Source: Ptychodera flava (Eukaryota; Hemichordata; Enteropneusta; Ptychoderidae). Taken from it: a stretch of 64,000 nt of DNA. The position numbers and the translations under genes are program-made. Shown here in pieces: positions 1-11,600 of the stretch. The notes beneath the pieces are model-generated. The model saw only the letters and a list, made by a program, of their open reading frames with translations, did not search any database and was not told where the DNA came from. Location of the stretch: assembly GCF_041260155.1 (NCBI RefSeq), contig NC_091932.1, forward strand, positions 46,965,629-47,029,628, in the 5' to 3' direction. Each line of letters opens with the position of its first letter. The stretch's first letter is position 1.

Positions 1-598
1 TATAATAAGAGATAATAAAGAATACTGCTATGTCCATGCATAGCGGCTGATGAATGCAAGACATCTCTACTCAGAGATGCCGGTGCCAATTATTTTTTAA
101 CTTAGTACAAGGATACCACACTATGTCTACATATGCAGGTCAATGAGATTTATGAATACACCACCGCTAAGTTGAGGGAAAGAGAAGAGGGTTTATTGCA
201 AAAAGAAGAACGGAAACACCGAAGTATAGAAATAAAGCACAGAATGAAACGGCAAATATAAAGCAGTAAAGGGCATAGAACTAGTGCCCTCGCAGATCTC
301 AAACTAAGTACTATCAAAACTTACAATACAAAACAGTCAAAATAGAAGTAGCAAACTAACCTACAATAAAAAGCAAAATGAGAGGGCCCCTTCAATCAAG
401 CAACCGAGCAGAGGTCATAGGTGACCTTGGGGTCAAGGTCTGAATGACCTTGATGATGAATCCATCCTGAGAGGTTGAAATGTGGGAAAGGAGTGGAAAT
501 GGGATTCAGGATGGAATCCAAAGCCCAAGCGATGGAAGTATGACTGAACTTGAGTGACCCCCAAAAGGAGGGAAAGAATTGAGAATGATGTTAGTAGA
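1..598. other. Non-coding left flank
   Basis: AT-rich sequence with no convincing exon, RNA gene or repeat boundary. It leads into the minisatellite. Confidence 0.5.
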
Positions 599-1372
599 GG
601 GTTTCTCGCACCCAGGGGATCGCCGCGGTGGTGATACGGCCTGGGGGGAGGGGGTCCCGGGGGACAGGTAAACTGTACGAGCCCGGGTGGAAACATGATG
701 GAATAAAGACAAGGTTCTCGCACCCAAGGGATCACCGCGGTGGTGATATGGCTTGGGGGAGGGGGTCCCGGGGGACAGGTAAACTGTACGACCCCGGGTG
801 GAAACATGATGGAACGAAGACAAGGTTCTCGCACCCAAGGGATCACCGCAGTGATGATACGGCTTGGGGGAGGGGGTCCCGGGGACAGGTAAAATGTACG
901 AGCCTGGGTGGAAACATGATGAAACGAAAGACAAGGTTCTTGCACCCAAGGGATCACCGCGGTGGTGATACGGCTTGGGGGAGGGGGTCCCGGGGGACAG
1001 GTAAACTGTACGAGCCCGGGTGGAAACATAATATGGAAAGAAGACAAGGTTCTTGCGCCCAGGGATCACCGCGGTGATGATACGGCTTGGGGGGAGGGGG
1101 TCCCGGGGGACAGGTAAACTGTACGAACCCAGGTGAAACATGATGGAACGAAGACAAGGTTCTCGCGCCCAAGGATCACCGCGGTGGTGATACGGCTTGG
1201 GGGGAGGGGGTCCTGGGGACAGGTAAACTGGCGAGCCCAGGTGGAAAATGGTATGAAGACAGGGTGTCTCGCGCCCAAGGGATCGCCATAGTGGTACGTG
1301 ATACGGCTTGGGAGAGGGGGTCCTGGGGGACAGGTAAGCTGTACGAGCCCAGGTGGAAACAGAAGTTACGTG
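599..1372. repeat. GC-rich minisatellite, about seven 110-bp units
   Basis: About seven head-to-tail copies of a 106-114 bp unit are visible. Each contains a core like 'ATCACCGCGGTGGTGATACG', then a G-rich run (GGGGGAGGGGGTCCCGGGGG), 'ACAGGTAAACTGTACGAG' and 'GGTGGAAACATGATGGA'. The cores fall near 620, 734, 845, 954, 1066, 1177 and 1283. The outer units are the most diverged. Long open frames exist here on both strands, but they simply follow the repeat period and low stop density, so I do not treat them as genes. The G runs could form G-quadruplexes and the CACCGCGGTG core is palindromic. Confidence 0.9.
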
Positions 1373-2615
1373 TAGGAACGGTAAAAGATGAAAACACAAG
1401 AATGACAAAACGCAGACATGAAACACAACAAGATGCGTAAACGTATGAGTACTATGACAGTGGTTCTGGAGAGGGCGCTATCACACAGCTACATGCACCT
1501 GAGACATGACGTACATGGAGAATGATCTATTCAGCTCTTCAACAGATATTAGTGGGCAGTAAGGACGATTTTAATGTCAGCTTTTCATGGTTGTTTAATC
1601 CATATGTTGATATTTGTATCATAACAAGGACATTTTTTCAGTATTATTTATCGTTTAGGTGTTTCTAAATGTATCATGATAATAAACTCTGATAGAGGGA
1701 CCGGACCGTAAGTCAACTCAACTTTACTGTTTTCTGTGGCATGACGCCGAGAGGATCTGTCAAGATGTGCACTTCATATTTTTCCCCGACTGCTTTTTGT
1801 GATTTAAAGAGGATGGTAAAATTTGGTATATGTACACGGTAGTTCTAAAAGTTAACCCGTGACGAAATGTTCAGGGGTTAGGGTAGTTCAGAGTGCACCC
1901 GTGTTTCAGAGTACACACATTTACTATATTTTGTATTAAATTTAATTTTCCCTGTAAAATGTAAAATTACTTTTGAGACAAAGAAGTCAGTACCGAAGGT
2001 GTATAGGTTTTATTCGTGACGATTTATCAAAATCATTCTAGTTTTATCTTAATCTCAATTCTCTGTGTAACAGGCTTCGTGCACTGGAGTTAGGAGCATC
2101 ATGAGAGCTGTAGTCAACGCGCTGTCAGTTCTACTGTGATTTAGAGGGAAATGCCCCGCAGCAGGGAAATTCATTGCGCGAAGTTAAAATCAATGTATGG
2201 ATATTTGGTTTTAGTAGTGGTTGCGTACTTTAGACCAAAAGACACCCCAACAATTGAATAAATTAGCATCGAAATCAGCCACATATATGCCAAAAGCTTC
2301 TATATTGTTGACGGACAGATGCAGATCTTTAATTCCTCAGTCTGTTGTCCAAACATTTCTTTGGTTCTTATATTGTTGTATTAAACTATAGTAAATTGTC
2401 ATAAGTGGCAGAAACACAGCTGCGATAGTTTTTACGTATTAAATTCCGTTTGAAGGGCGAAATATAGGGCCTGGATACTTCGTTGATAGTTGACATGACT
2501 GGATATGGAGCTGCCGGGCTCCGGTGTATAGCGCCCCAAACGTTGAATTCTTACAACTACTTTCGTTCATACATTAAATGCGATAAACTTCCGAGCTTGA
2601 GTTTCTGATTTAGTT
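1373..2615. other. Intergenic, nothing recognised
   Basis: No exon with splice sites and protein similarity, and no repeat boundary, was found here. Confidence 0.4.
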
Positions 2616-2839
2616 TTAACCCTTTGAGTGCCGTAATTTTTCACACCAAAATTTAAGTGCAACATTTTACCAGTTTTTACGAATTTTTCTATAATTTTTA
2701 AAATAATTTTGGACCAAATGGATATCACATTTCATTGGCTACAATTTTTTATCAAAATTTTGGCAAAAATCTGAAAAAAATTGACTGGGGTACATTTTAT
2801 AAAGGCAACAAAAATTGACTTTGGCACTCAAAGGGTTAA
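2616..2839. mobile_element. TTAA-flanked MITE, copy 1 (CCCTTTGAGTGCC ends)
   Basis: The inverted termini CCCTTTGAGTGCC and GGCACTCAAAGGG are each bordered by TTAA (2616-2619 and 2836-2839). The 216-bp AT-rich interior has no coding capacity. TTAA target duplications and CCC-starting termini are known for piggyBac-type elements, so a non-autonomous piggyBac-like MITE is the likely class. Three more copies are in the window, at 6.1, 15.0 and 28.2 kb. Confidence 0.85.
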
Positions 2840-5053
2840 ATGTTCTGAACACTCACCAACAGGTATATGGCTGTATCAGTGTACTCTCTGTTTAATTGTT
2901 TTGTCCAGCATGAATACTTCAATACATGTACAGCAGTGAACATTTAGGCTATATATCATCAGGGTTGTAAAGAGAAATAGAAAAACATCGTCTTTGACCA
3001 GACTTGGTTGTGACATATTTAATATTTTAAAATTTTCTAATAAAGTGATGTATTTGGAATATTTTCTCATCTTGTTTTGTTATAATTTGAGATGACCTGA
3101 CCAGTGGAGAGATAGTGAAAGTCATTGATGTCAATGTTATAGTAAGGAAGAATATACTGGTATTCATGCTGTTTTTGTTTTTTTCAAAATCCTTTATACA
3201 AGACTTGAAGCAAGCATTACATTGTTCTTATAGTCAATTTTGAGGATGAAACCAAACCCCTAAAACAATCCGGACTGTTAACATCTGCTTGAGCTGTCAA
3301 GTTTTGTGGTTTTGACCTCACACAAAAGTGCTGCAACATCTTGAGTAAGTGCTTTGCAACTCCAGGCTATGCAAGAGTCTACCACATAGAGCAGTCACTA
3401 ATATAGAATACAACACTGATGAATTAAGCACCAGAGATTGTAGAGTCTAGAATGGTAGGGGACCTGACAAATTATAAACTCTGTGGCCTGATGTTTGTTT
3501 TGTACATAATCAGATAAAACTCATTCACATATGTGTTCACTTTGATTGTTTATTGGCACCTGCAGCCAAAAATCTGTACTTTTTGATTTTCTGAAGAATT
3601 TAATGTTTGAAGGTGATAATTTTATGATTAAGAATGTATATTACATCAAGATGTTATCAGATTTAATTGTAAGTTTGCATCTACATTGTTGATTAGAAAC
3701 ATTGATGTTATATTTGGTTCCAGGAGATATGACTGTTCAATCACATGACTCAGTGGTGTACTAAAGAATGTGTATGCATACAATAATATGCTTACATGAT
3801 CATTCTATAACAATTTACCTGATTGCACAAACAATACTACAAAAAATGTCAAATTTTAATGTGTAAAGGAGCTGTAGTTATGCAATGACAATAAGAAACT
3901 GAATTAAAATACTTTAATATTTATTTCTCATGTTAAAATAAAGGAAAAACATAATGATAGATGATTTTAGGGAAAAAAAGTTTTCTTCAAATATAAGTTC
4001 TTGAATAATCCATAATTGAATCTTAAGAAGTGATAGACAGACAACATTACAATACTGCAATGGATTAAAATGAAACAGGAATTCATATTAACAAGTTTTA
4101 AGTCACCTCAGAGTATGACTAAAGTCTGTTGCTTTTCATTGTCCATATTTGCCAGTCATCTAAAGAGGACACATAAAATTTCTGAAATTTGAGCAAAGAA
4201 ACAAAAAATCCAAGTCAAAGAGGACCATGTCTTGAACTGTCGGCCTATGGATGAGAAATCTATCTAATGTCAGTGTTTGTAAGTTGTAAGATTACTAGGT
4301 AGCTCATTGAAATTGTATCAGGATAGGTGGTTTGTGCTGCTTTCATTATCCGGTCTAAATTCAAACAGTTGCAAATGAACATGTCAGTATCAAAAATAAT
4401 AGTGCAAGTGTGGTATAAGCCTTTAATTAGGAACAGCTAATCTGCTGATTTTGATAATTGTAACTATTATGTTTTAAGCCCATATTTGGTACGTATATAA
4501 ATACCAAAAAGAGCTTATATGGTGAGTCGGTGGCATCTGTATGTCTGTATGTATGTATGTACCGGTATGTCTGTATGTATATATGTGCGGTTTATGTCCG
4601 TCACACGCAAAAGCCCCTAAACCGCCGCACCTACCATCACAGTATTTGGCGTACAGGTAGACCCAGGCGTTGAGATGTGACATTGTTCAAATGAACATGT
4701 CAGTGTCAAGAATATGCAAATGAGGTAAGAAAAAGGGGAAATCCTGCAAATGTGCGGGAGTGGTGGCATTAACTGAAACAGCCCACACATCTGAGTTGGA
4801 GTTTCTGTAATCTCTAACCTATTTGTATGCAGTGTGCCTATTATGTGTAGGAGTGGTGGCAGTGACTGAAACAGGCTACTCCACTGACCTTGAGTCATTT
4901 CCTGTAATTGTTCATGAACTGATACATATTGGCAGACCTGCTGAAACCATGAAGGACTGTGTTGAATCATTCCTCTGCTAAGCCTGTTCCTAAAGTTGAC
5001 CTCCAGTACCTTCAGTTTCAGACCTTATTTACTTTTGTCACTCTTGTTTCTCT
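2840..5053. other. Intergenic AT-rich DNA with a TATGTCTG microsatellite
   Basis: No host exon recognised. A short TGTATGTCTG/TATG microsatellite lies at about 4535-4585. A loosely duplicated stretch of about 105 bp (GGAGTGGTGGCA...ACTGAAACAG) occurs at about 4750-4880. Confidence 0.4.
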
Positions 5054-5248
5054 GGGAGTGACGTTGGGCAACCTACGTCGTTTTTTGGTCACGATTACGG
5101 TTTTCTTTTACAATTATCTACAACATCGACAAACAACAGCAAGGAATGACACATTGTTTTTTTAATATTTTTTATTATCGTCATCATCATCATCACCATC
5201 AACAACAACAACAACAATGACAACAACAAGATTACTCTATTCCCTGTG
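5054..5248. repeat. Single arm of the foldback element seen at 38.95-43.59 kb
   Basis: The stretch from GGGAGTGACGTTGGGC to the tip CTATTCCCTGTG matches the arms at 38,950-39,147 (inverted) and 43,395-43,589 (direct). The match includes the ACGTCGTTTTTTGGTCACG block, the GTCATCATCATCATCACC block and the CAACAACAA microsatellite. No partner arm is seen nearby, so this is a truncated or solo end. Confidence 0.8.
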
Positions 5249-6130
5249 CTCCAACTAGGGAAATTACCACCCTGCTTCCCTTTTCCCTATCTAAAACCCC
5301 TACCCTCACCTGACTATAAAAGTTACCACTGCCATGTCTTGTCCACATGATTGTACCCTGTTCATCTGCAAGCTCACGAAACAACCTAAAAGCACTTCCT
5401 ACTCACCCTCTAGGTGTTTTTTAAGTCACCAACTGGGCAGCAGTAGAATGAAAATTCCCTACCACTGATATGACAAAAGTGCCTGCCCCTCCATGCCCCT
5501 CTGACTCTTCCCTCCTGCCGATGGTGAAATTTGCCTAAATGCACCAAATGAAATTACCTGCCAATCAAGAATTGCCGATGAATAATTTTTGCACTACCAG
5601 CTTTGTTGGCTGCCCGTTATCTAACAGGATTAAGCTTGATTAAAGGTATCCAATACTCATCATACTACAATGAAGCAATTGGGAATGAAGTGCCTGGTTC
5701 AAGAGCACAACACCCTACTTGGGTATTGAACTAAAGAGATTCATAAATCTACAAACTGTATTTTAGGATTCAGGTGATAACCTGTTCAAACTCAGGCAGT
5801 GTACTTGTTCAAGGGTTTCTTTGCTGTACTCTACCAAAACAGTGTATTGACTCAGAATAGCCCTGAGAAAATCACAAAAACATTCAAATAATTAATCAAC
5901 TCCTAAAATTTATGTGTTGATGCAGATATGTTTATTGGAACTTAAATAAAACCCACAATCCCACTCAATGACATTTATTTTGTCAAAATGCTAGACAGTT
6001 TCATACAGGTTTGGGATTGGAATACAGCTACACACTATCCTTCAAATTATTCTTAGACAGAAAACTTGTGAATTTCAATGGAAAATCACCAACGATGTAA
6101 TGATCATCTTGATCATAATGAACATCTTGC
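5249..6130. other. Intergenic, C-rich low-complexity stretch
   Basis: A pyrimidine-rich, CCCT-rich stretch lies at about 5260-5560. Its composition resembles the interior of the MITE at 7.4-8.0 kb, but I cannot define ends. No exon recognised. Confidence 0.35.
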
Positions 6131-6374
6131 TTAACCCTTAGAGTGCTGTAATTTTTCCCACCACATTTCAGTGTAACATTTTCCCAATTTCTATGAATTT
6201 GCTGTATTTTATTTCGGTAGTTTTGGACTAAATGGCCACAACTTTTCATATGCCACAATTTTTGATCAAAATTTTTGGAAAAAATCTGAAAAAAAATTGC
6301 GTACATCTGAAAACGTTGTTGGCGATATATTCCATCAAGGCAACAAAAGTTGACTTTGGCACTCAAAGGGTAAA
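6131..6374. mobile_element. TTAA-flanked MITE, copy 2
   Basis: This is the same family as 2616-2839. It starts TTAA|CCCTTAGAGTGC and ends GGCACTCAAAGGG|TAAA. The right TTAA has one change and the interior is clearly diverged, so the copy is older. Non-coding. Confidence 0.8.
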
Positions 6375-7426
6375 CACGATTATTCCACATAGAGAGCCAT
6401 CAAGGTCATACACTCCTTATCATGATAATCAAGGATGACACTTTTCACATCTTTTCTTGGAATGTAATCATTATAACTATTACAGAGATTACAGACAAAA
6501 ACATTAAGTTTTCCAGACCTTATAGATCGACAAAAGATATAATTTGGCACTTCAAGTCTGCCTATGTAGGTGAATTTCCTTACAATAAAAAGATTTATTG
6601 CTGTGGTGATATTTAACAATTCCAAAGTTTGCCAACTTTACAGCATTCATTCAGAATGTCCATGGCATTGAAAGCTATACTGCTATGGGGAAAGGAAACT
6701 GGACAAATGTCTATCAAAGCCTCTGAAAATGGAAAAACATGTTTTTGATATATTTTTAATCCTTTACTCCCATCTTTTGTTCTGTGATTGCAGACTTTAA
6801 AAAAATATTTAAAATCATCAGCTCACTGGATAGTATTGAGCAAAATAGTGACTGACCCTGATATAATTTACAACAGTATGCTTATACAGCATTATACCAT
6901 CATCCATTTGTGTAATATATTATTCTCAAAATCTTGCCTTACACAGTGGAATGTATTCACATTTTCTGCAACCACTTAAAACCTTTTGACCATAAAAACT
7001 GACCTGATAGTAAAAATGAGTACAGAGTTAATGTCTGGTAATACTGAATAACTCAGTAAAAATAAGAAAAGTAAAGTTTAACATAAGATTCTACGGTTGG
7101 TTTTTCCATCAAAAGTTTCGACATTAAAATTCTATTTTTGAAGGACATTACTGGAGCAAGATATACCCATCTAAATAGGATCAATTAAGTTGTGAAATTT
7201 AAATTCTACTTTAATTACCTGAGCAAGATCTGCTCACATAAATGTAACATGAAACAGACAAAGATTTCACCTTCACTGATAGCAAAGTATATCTAAAGGT
7301 ACTGATTCAAATGAAAATGAGAGCATCTCTCTGTGTGACCTTCAAGACTGAAGGGGAAAAGTGACTCTTTGTTCATGAATTTTATTTTATATAAAGAGTT
7401 GCACCGTTTGACAACTTGAAATGTGC
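6375..7426. other. Intergenic, nothing recognised
   Basis: AT-rich, no exon or repeat boundary supported. Confidence 0.4.
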
Positions 7427-8037
7427 TGAAATCAGGTGCCGCCAACTAGTAAAGTTCATTAATTTCGCAAAATCATCACAAAACATGTTTTGAAGGCTGA
7501 TATACCAATTTTACTTATTTTTGACCTTGACCTAAAATTTGGAGGGGAAAGTAGAGCTGTTCGTAACTGCCCTCCCACTGGCATACACGGAAAATGTGCC
7601 CTCCCACTGAATTTTGACTCCCACTGCCCTCCAGTATCTATGGTCTGCCCGCTCCTCTCTCCCCACAACAATTCAAGCTCCCCACTGCCCTCTCCCCACT
7701 ACTGAAATTCCCCATTGCCAACTAGATACCCACTAGGCAACTAAGATCAGCACAAACTTGTGCCAGCAGCTAGCAATATACCTTGGAACATTGCCCCCTC
7801 TAAGTTAGGCGCTTAATCGCCCTGAAGTTCTATCATCAACCACGGCTTTCCCCTCCCTCTACGTATTTTCTGGTATCTACTGTCAAAAACTGAAATAATG
7901 AAATTTCTTCCCCGCCGACAGTTAATATAGATTTTTTCTCCCCACCCGCTGATTAATTATGAAATTTGCCTGCCCGCTGAAAACTGCGCACAAACACCTT
8001 TTTGCACAAACAGCTTAGTTGGCGGCACCTGTGAAAT
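7427..8037. mobile_element. 599-bp MITE with CAGGTGCCGCCAACTA termini and TGAAAT duplication
   Basis: The left end CAGGTGCCGCCAACTA (from 7433) is mirrored by the right end TAGTTGGCGGCACCTG (to 8031). The flanks are TGAAAT on both sides (7427-7432 and 8032-8037). The interior is CCCT/CACTGCC-rich and non-coding. A 6-bp duplication with CAGG termini does not point clearly to one superfamily; hAT would normally give 8 bp. It lies about 0.5 kb downstream of the TPMT stop codon. Confidence 0.8.
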
Positions 8038-8533
8038 ACTGATTAATTGTATTCACCTTCTATACTCTGCTCGCACTCAGATCTTTCTATCAAGTTCAGT
8101 GTACAATTCTCATGATGCTTGGCTTAATATACACTGTTACATAAACTCTGGATCTCATTCAGACTTTTCTGAGATCTTGGTTGGCAGCGCCTTTCACATA
8201 GATAAAGACAGCATTTTTCTCTCAAATTGTGGCAATCTTTACTTGTCATAAGAACTCAATCTGAGGTGACAAACAAAGGTCTGTTTACATTCAGTAAAGA
8301 CATAATTTCTTATACAGTACTTTAGAAGTTATACATCATAATTATTTTGACTTGGTCCCCTATAAATTGTTTGTGAGGATGTTGATTATTTCGGGCAATA
8401 ATGGGCATATTAGAATTTGCTAAAAGTCCAGGAGGGGAAAATGAAATGTATGGTTACATGGACAACAAAATATCAACATCAGGTTTTCCTAGATACTCTG
8501 GAATATGTTGTCTATTTCACTGGTCAAAATTGG

Positions 8534-8649
8534 TTACTGTTTACAGGAAAGGTGATGCAAGACCCATTCAAACCACTTGTGACCTTTGGCCCGCCACTTG
8601 TCTCTCATCGCATCGCCTTGTTCAATCTTGCGTATATCACATCTGTCAC
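8534..8649 (-). CDS. TPMT: TPMT coding exon 8, with stop codon
   Basis: The acceptor CACACAG is followed by two bases completing Gly, then CDIRKIEQGDAMRDKW, ...HKWFEWVLHHLSCKQ and TAA at 8534-8536. This aligns with the human C-terminus ([20 protein letters not shown]...LFEKLYLLTEK). The opposite strand also has an open frame with an AATAAA just after it, but the family match and the phase continuity favour the minus strand. Confidence 0.85.
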
Positions 8650-11600
8650 CTGTGTGGAATGATACATTATACAAATAAAATTATGAGATGGTAATGACGG
8701 TTAGACTGAAAGATCCATGACTCAAGGCACTCTCTGCGCTCCCAGAGGGAGGAAGCGTAGAGTGCGCCCTCAAGTGATGGATCTGTCAGTGTAAAATGAC
8801 GGTATGCTGTGTTCAAATCAGAATGTCAGAACACACACTTACTGGTGACAACAATGATATAGATTTTTCTTTAAGTCATTTTAAACGTTTTTTAAAAATA
8901 TTTTAAAAGTGTGTATTCCTGAGTTGTTTTTAACATTTATCTGTATTGCCTCTGTCTCAACCTTGATAAAAACACATAAACAAACAAAGAGATTAATAAA
9001 TTGAACATTAAACATTAAATAATTGATAAATTGGTTTATCAAATAAATTGATAAACTGATCTTTCATTCAAGCAATCAATCAATCAATCATTCAATCAAT
9101 CAATAATAAATAAACTGCAAAGCAATATGAAGAGCAGTGTCTTCTGAAATCCAATGGCAAATTTCAAGTATCACTCATCAGTATCGTGATTTTTAGAAAC
9201 ATCAAGATCAAAGCAAAATAAAATGTAAACAAGTATAAACACACATGCAGGAATTTGGAAATGACTGTAATCACAGACTAAAAAGTCAAATATACAAAAT
9301 ACAGCTACAGAGCTGTAATGACTTGGTTTCAGTTTAGACAATTTGTCTGCCTTTTATAATTGCCTGGCCCTTCTCTTCACAAGACCACTAAGATATGAAT
9401 ACCATTCGTTCTTCACTCTGAGAAACAATTGCGGCTAAAGCAGATGCTTAGATGCTTGAAAGTAGATCAAAGATTATCCAAGGTCATGTACATCTTTTGG
9501 AAAAATTTAAGTCAATACTGGTGAATATCCAACAAGAACTAAATCTCAAGCCCCATTTGTTAGTTTAGAATTACATACACCTGTAAAGAATTGGGTCCAA
9601 AATGTGTGAAGGTTAATTCCACTAGGTGGCTTATCACCAAATACCACAACTGTAGAAGTTGCTGATTTATCTAAAAGTGGTCAAAGGTCAACCAAGGTTA
9701 CCCAAGGTCATTTTTAATGTCATACTAGTCAATAATCCACAATGAAAGTCAAAACCTCTTGCCCATTAGTTGCTGAAATGTAAGAAAGAGCATCAAAGCT
9801 CACCCAAGTCATCCAAAAATTTTGGGAATAACTTCATTAAATGATAATTACTTACCAAAGAACTCTTGGATCAATTCCGTCCGAACATTAAAAGGTGGGC
9901 CTGGAGAGAAAATTACCCAATACACTTATTAGTAACTTCACACTACGGCGCCAAACAATTGTTGAGACAATTATTAGTTAAAATTACACTAAAGTAACTG
10001 TAATACTCTCGGATCAACTAGAGAATTAAAACTATGAATAATCAGACAGAAACAACAACACTACACTAGTTAAAACCAGCTGGAAAGAAACAAAACTATT
10101 GATCACAAATAAATAAAGTGTGATTGATTTGCATATGCTTTTAATTTATTCAAATATTTACAAGATGGAAAAAAAATAAACAGGAGTGTCTTTTATTTGA
10201 TGTTTGATTAATGCTATGACCTGAATTTGCAAATACTGAGAAAATATCTTCATTTGCATAACTTACATTTGTATAATTATTTATTAATTTATTTACATTT
10301 ATTATTATTACTTTAAATAAAAGAGAAGTTTTTGTACATTTTAGGTTCAGATGATCAGCTGTCTCCTATAAAATATAATAAAAATAGGATTTTACTGCTT
10401 GCTTGTAAATATAGGATTTACATCACATTTATGGCAATAAAAATGTAATATTAAAATAAGTTCAAACTTAAAAGATAAAATAGTACAGTACAAACACTAT
10501 CTTTCCCCCAGAAGCTGCAGGCAAAGACTTGTCTCAACAATGTTTTACGCAATGTTTAGTTTTGTTCTTGCTATAATGCACTTTCCAACTTGTCATGTCA
10601 TGTAATAAAGTGTTAAAATGTTATTATTGCCCCCTTAATCAGAACAATCCCCCCTCCCTCCCCATTTTCAAGTAGGAGTGACCTGAAGAGAAAACACTGA
10701 TCCCTGATGAATGTGTCAAGAGAATACACTACCTTGCATTACAGTGGCATCATACTGCGCTGTCATCATCAGACAATTTCCATCTGGTTTCATCAAAGAC
10801 ATTAAATTCTGACTGTACCTTTGAACAGATTCAAAAGAAGTACATAATATTACAAAGATTCAACACAAGTTTGTTAACGAACAGAATTGTCACCTGAAAT
10901 GGCATATGGTTCACTACAAAGGACTGTGAGGAATTCTTTTTGATCCGCAATTATTTCCAGTAAAATCACGTGTACCAACAGTCTCCTCCAGAGGAGTCCT
11001 CAATCCCTATATAGTTCTTACTTATTGCTTGTTGACCTTGACTATTGAGTGTGATGTCATTTGCCCTGCCTTGAAAGTTGCGCCTATTTAATAAATTACT
11101 TAGGAGACAAAGTTGAACCCCCAAAATGCCCCTTTTCACAGTATAATTCAAATTCTTGTTCACTTGGCCTCACAATGCCATTATCAGAGTTCAAAAATAC
11201 CGGTATTGCTAAATGACCTTGAAATATGTTGACCTTGAGGAGTATCATTCAAGCTGACAACATCATGTGATATGATTTATAATTTCCTTTAATTACATGT
11301 GTGTCCCGTGATGTTGACATATTGATATCGTTCTCTGATTAGGGCAACATTTAGAGCATTAGGCAATGTTGGTGGACTAACAGCAGTCACGCCAAGAGAC
11401 GAAGTCATGTATAGGGAAAGTAAACCATTGCTAGTGAATATATATTTTTATTGAAATTATCAATAACTAAAAAAAAAATCCATTTTGCAGAGTCCTCTTT
11501 ACTGAACTCTTTTACTACATACAAATCTTACAACTTCCTTATTTGCATTGGTCGTGCATTTGTTTGTGTATTTTTCTAAATCGTGAACTGCTAAATATGT

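Noticed and set aside
599-1372. CRISPR array
   Set aside because: Whole units are repeated with no unique spacers between short identical repeats, and the context is animal.
433-1426. Long Pro/Gly-rich open frames across the minisatellite
   Set aside because: They follow the ~110-bp repeat period on both strands; low stop density from GC content explains them.
8401-8694. Plus-strand open frame of 81-97 codons with AATAAA just after the stop
   Set aside because: The opposite strand holds the TPMT terminal exon, with correct phase and a family match. The plus frame has no homologue I recognise.
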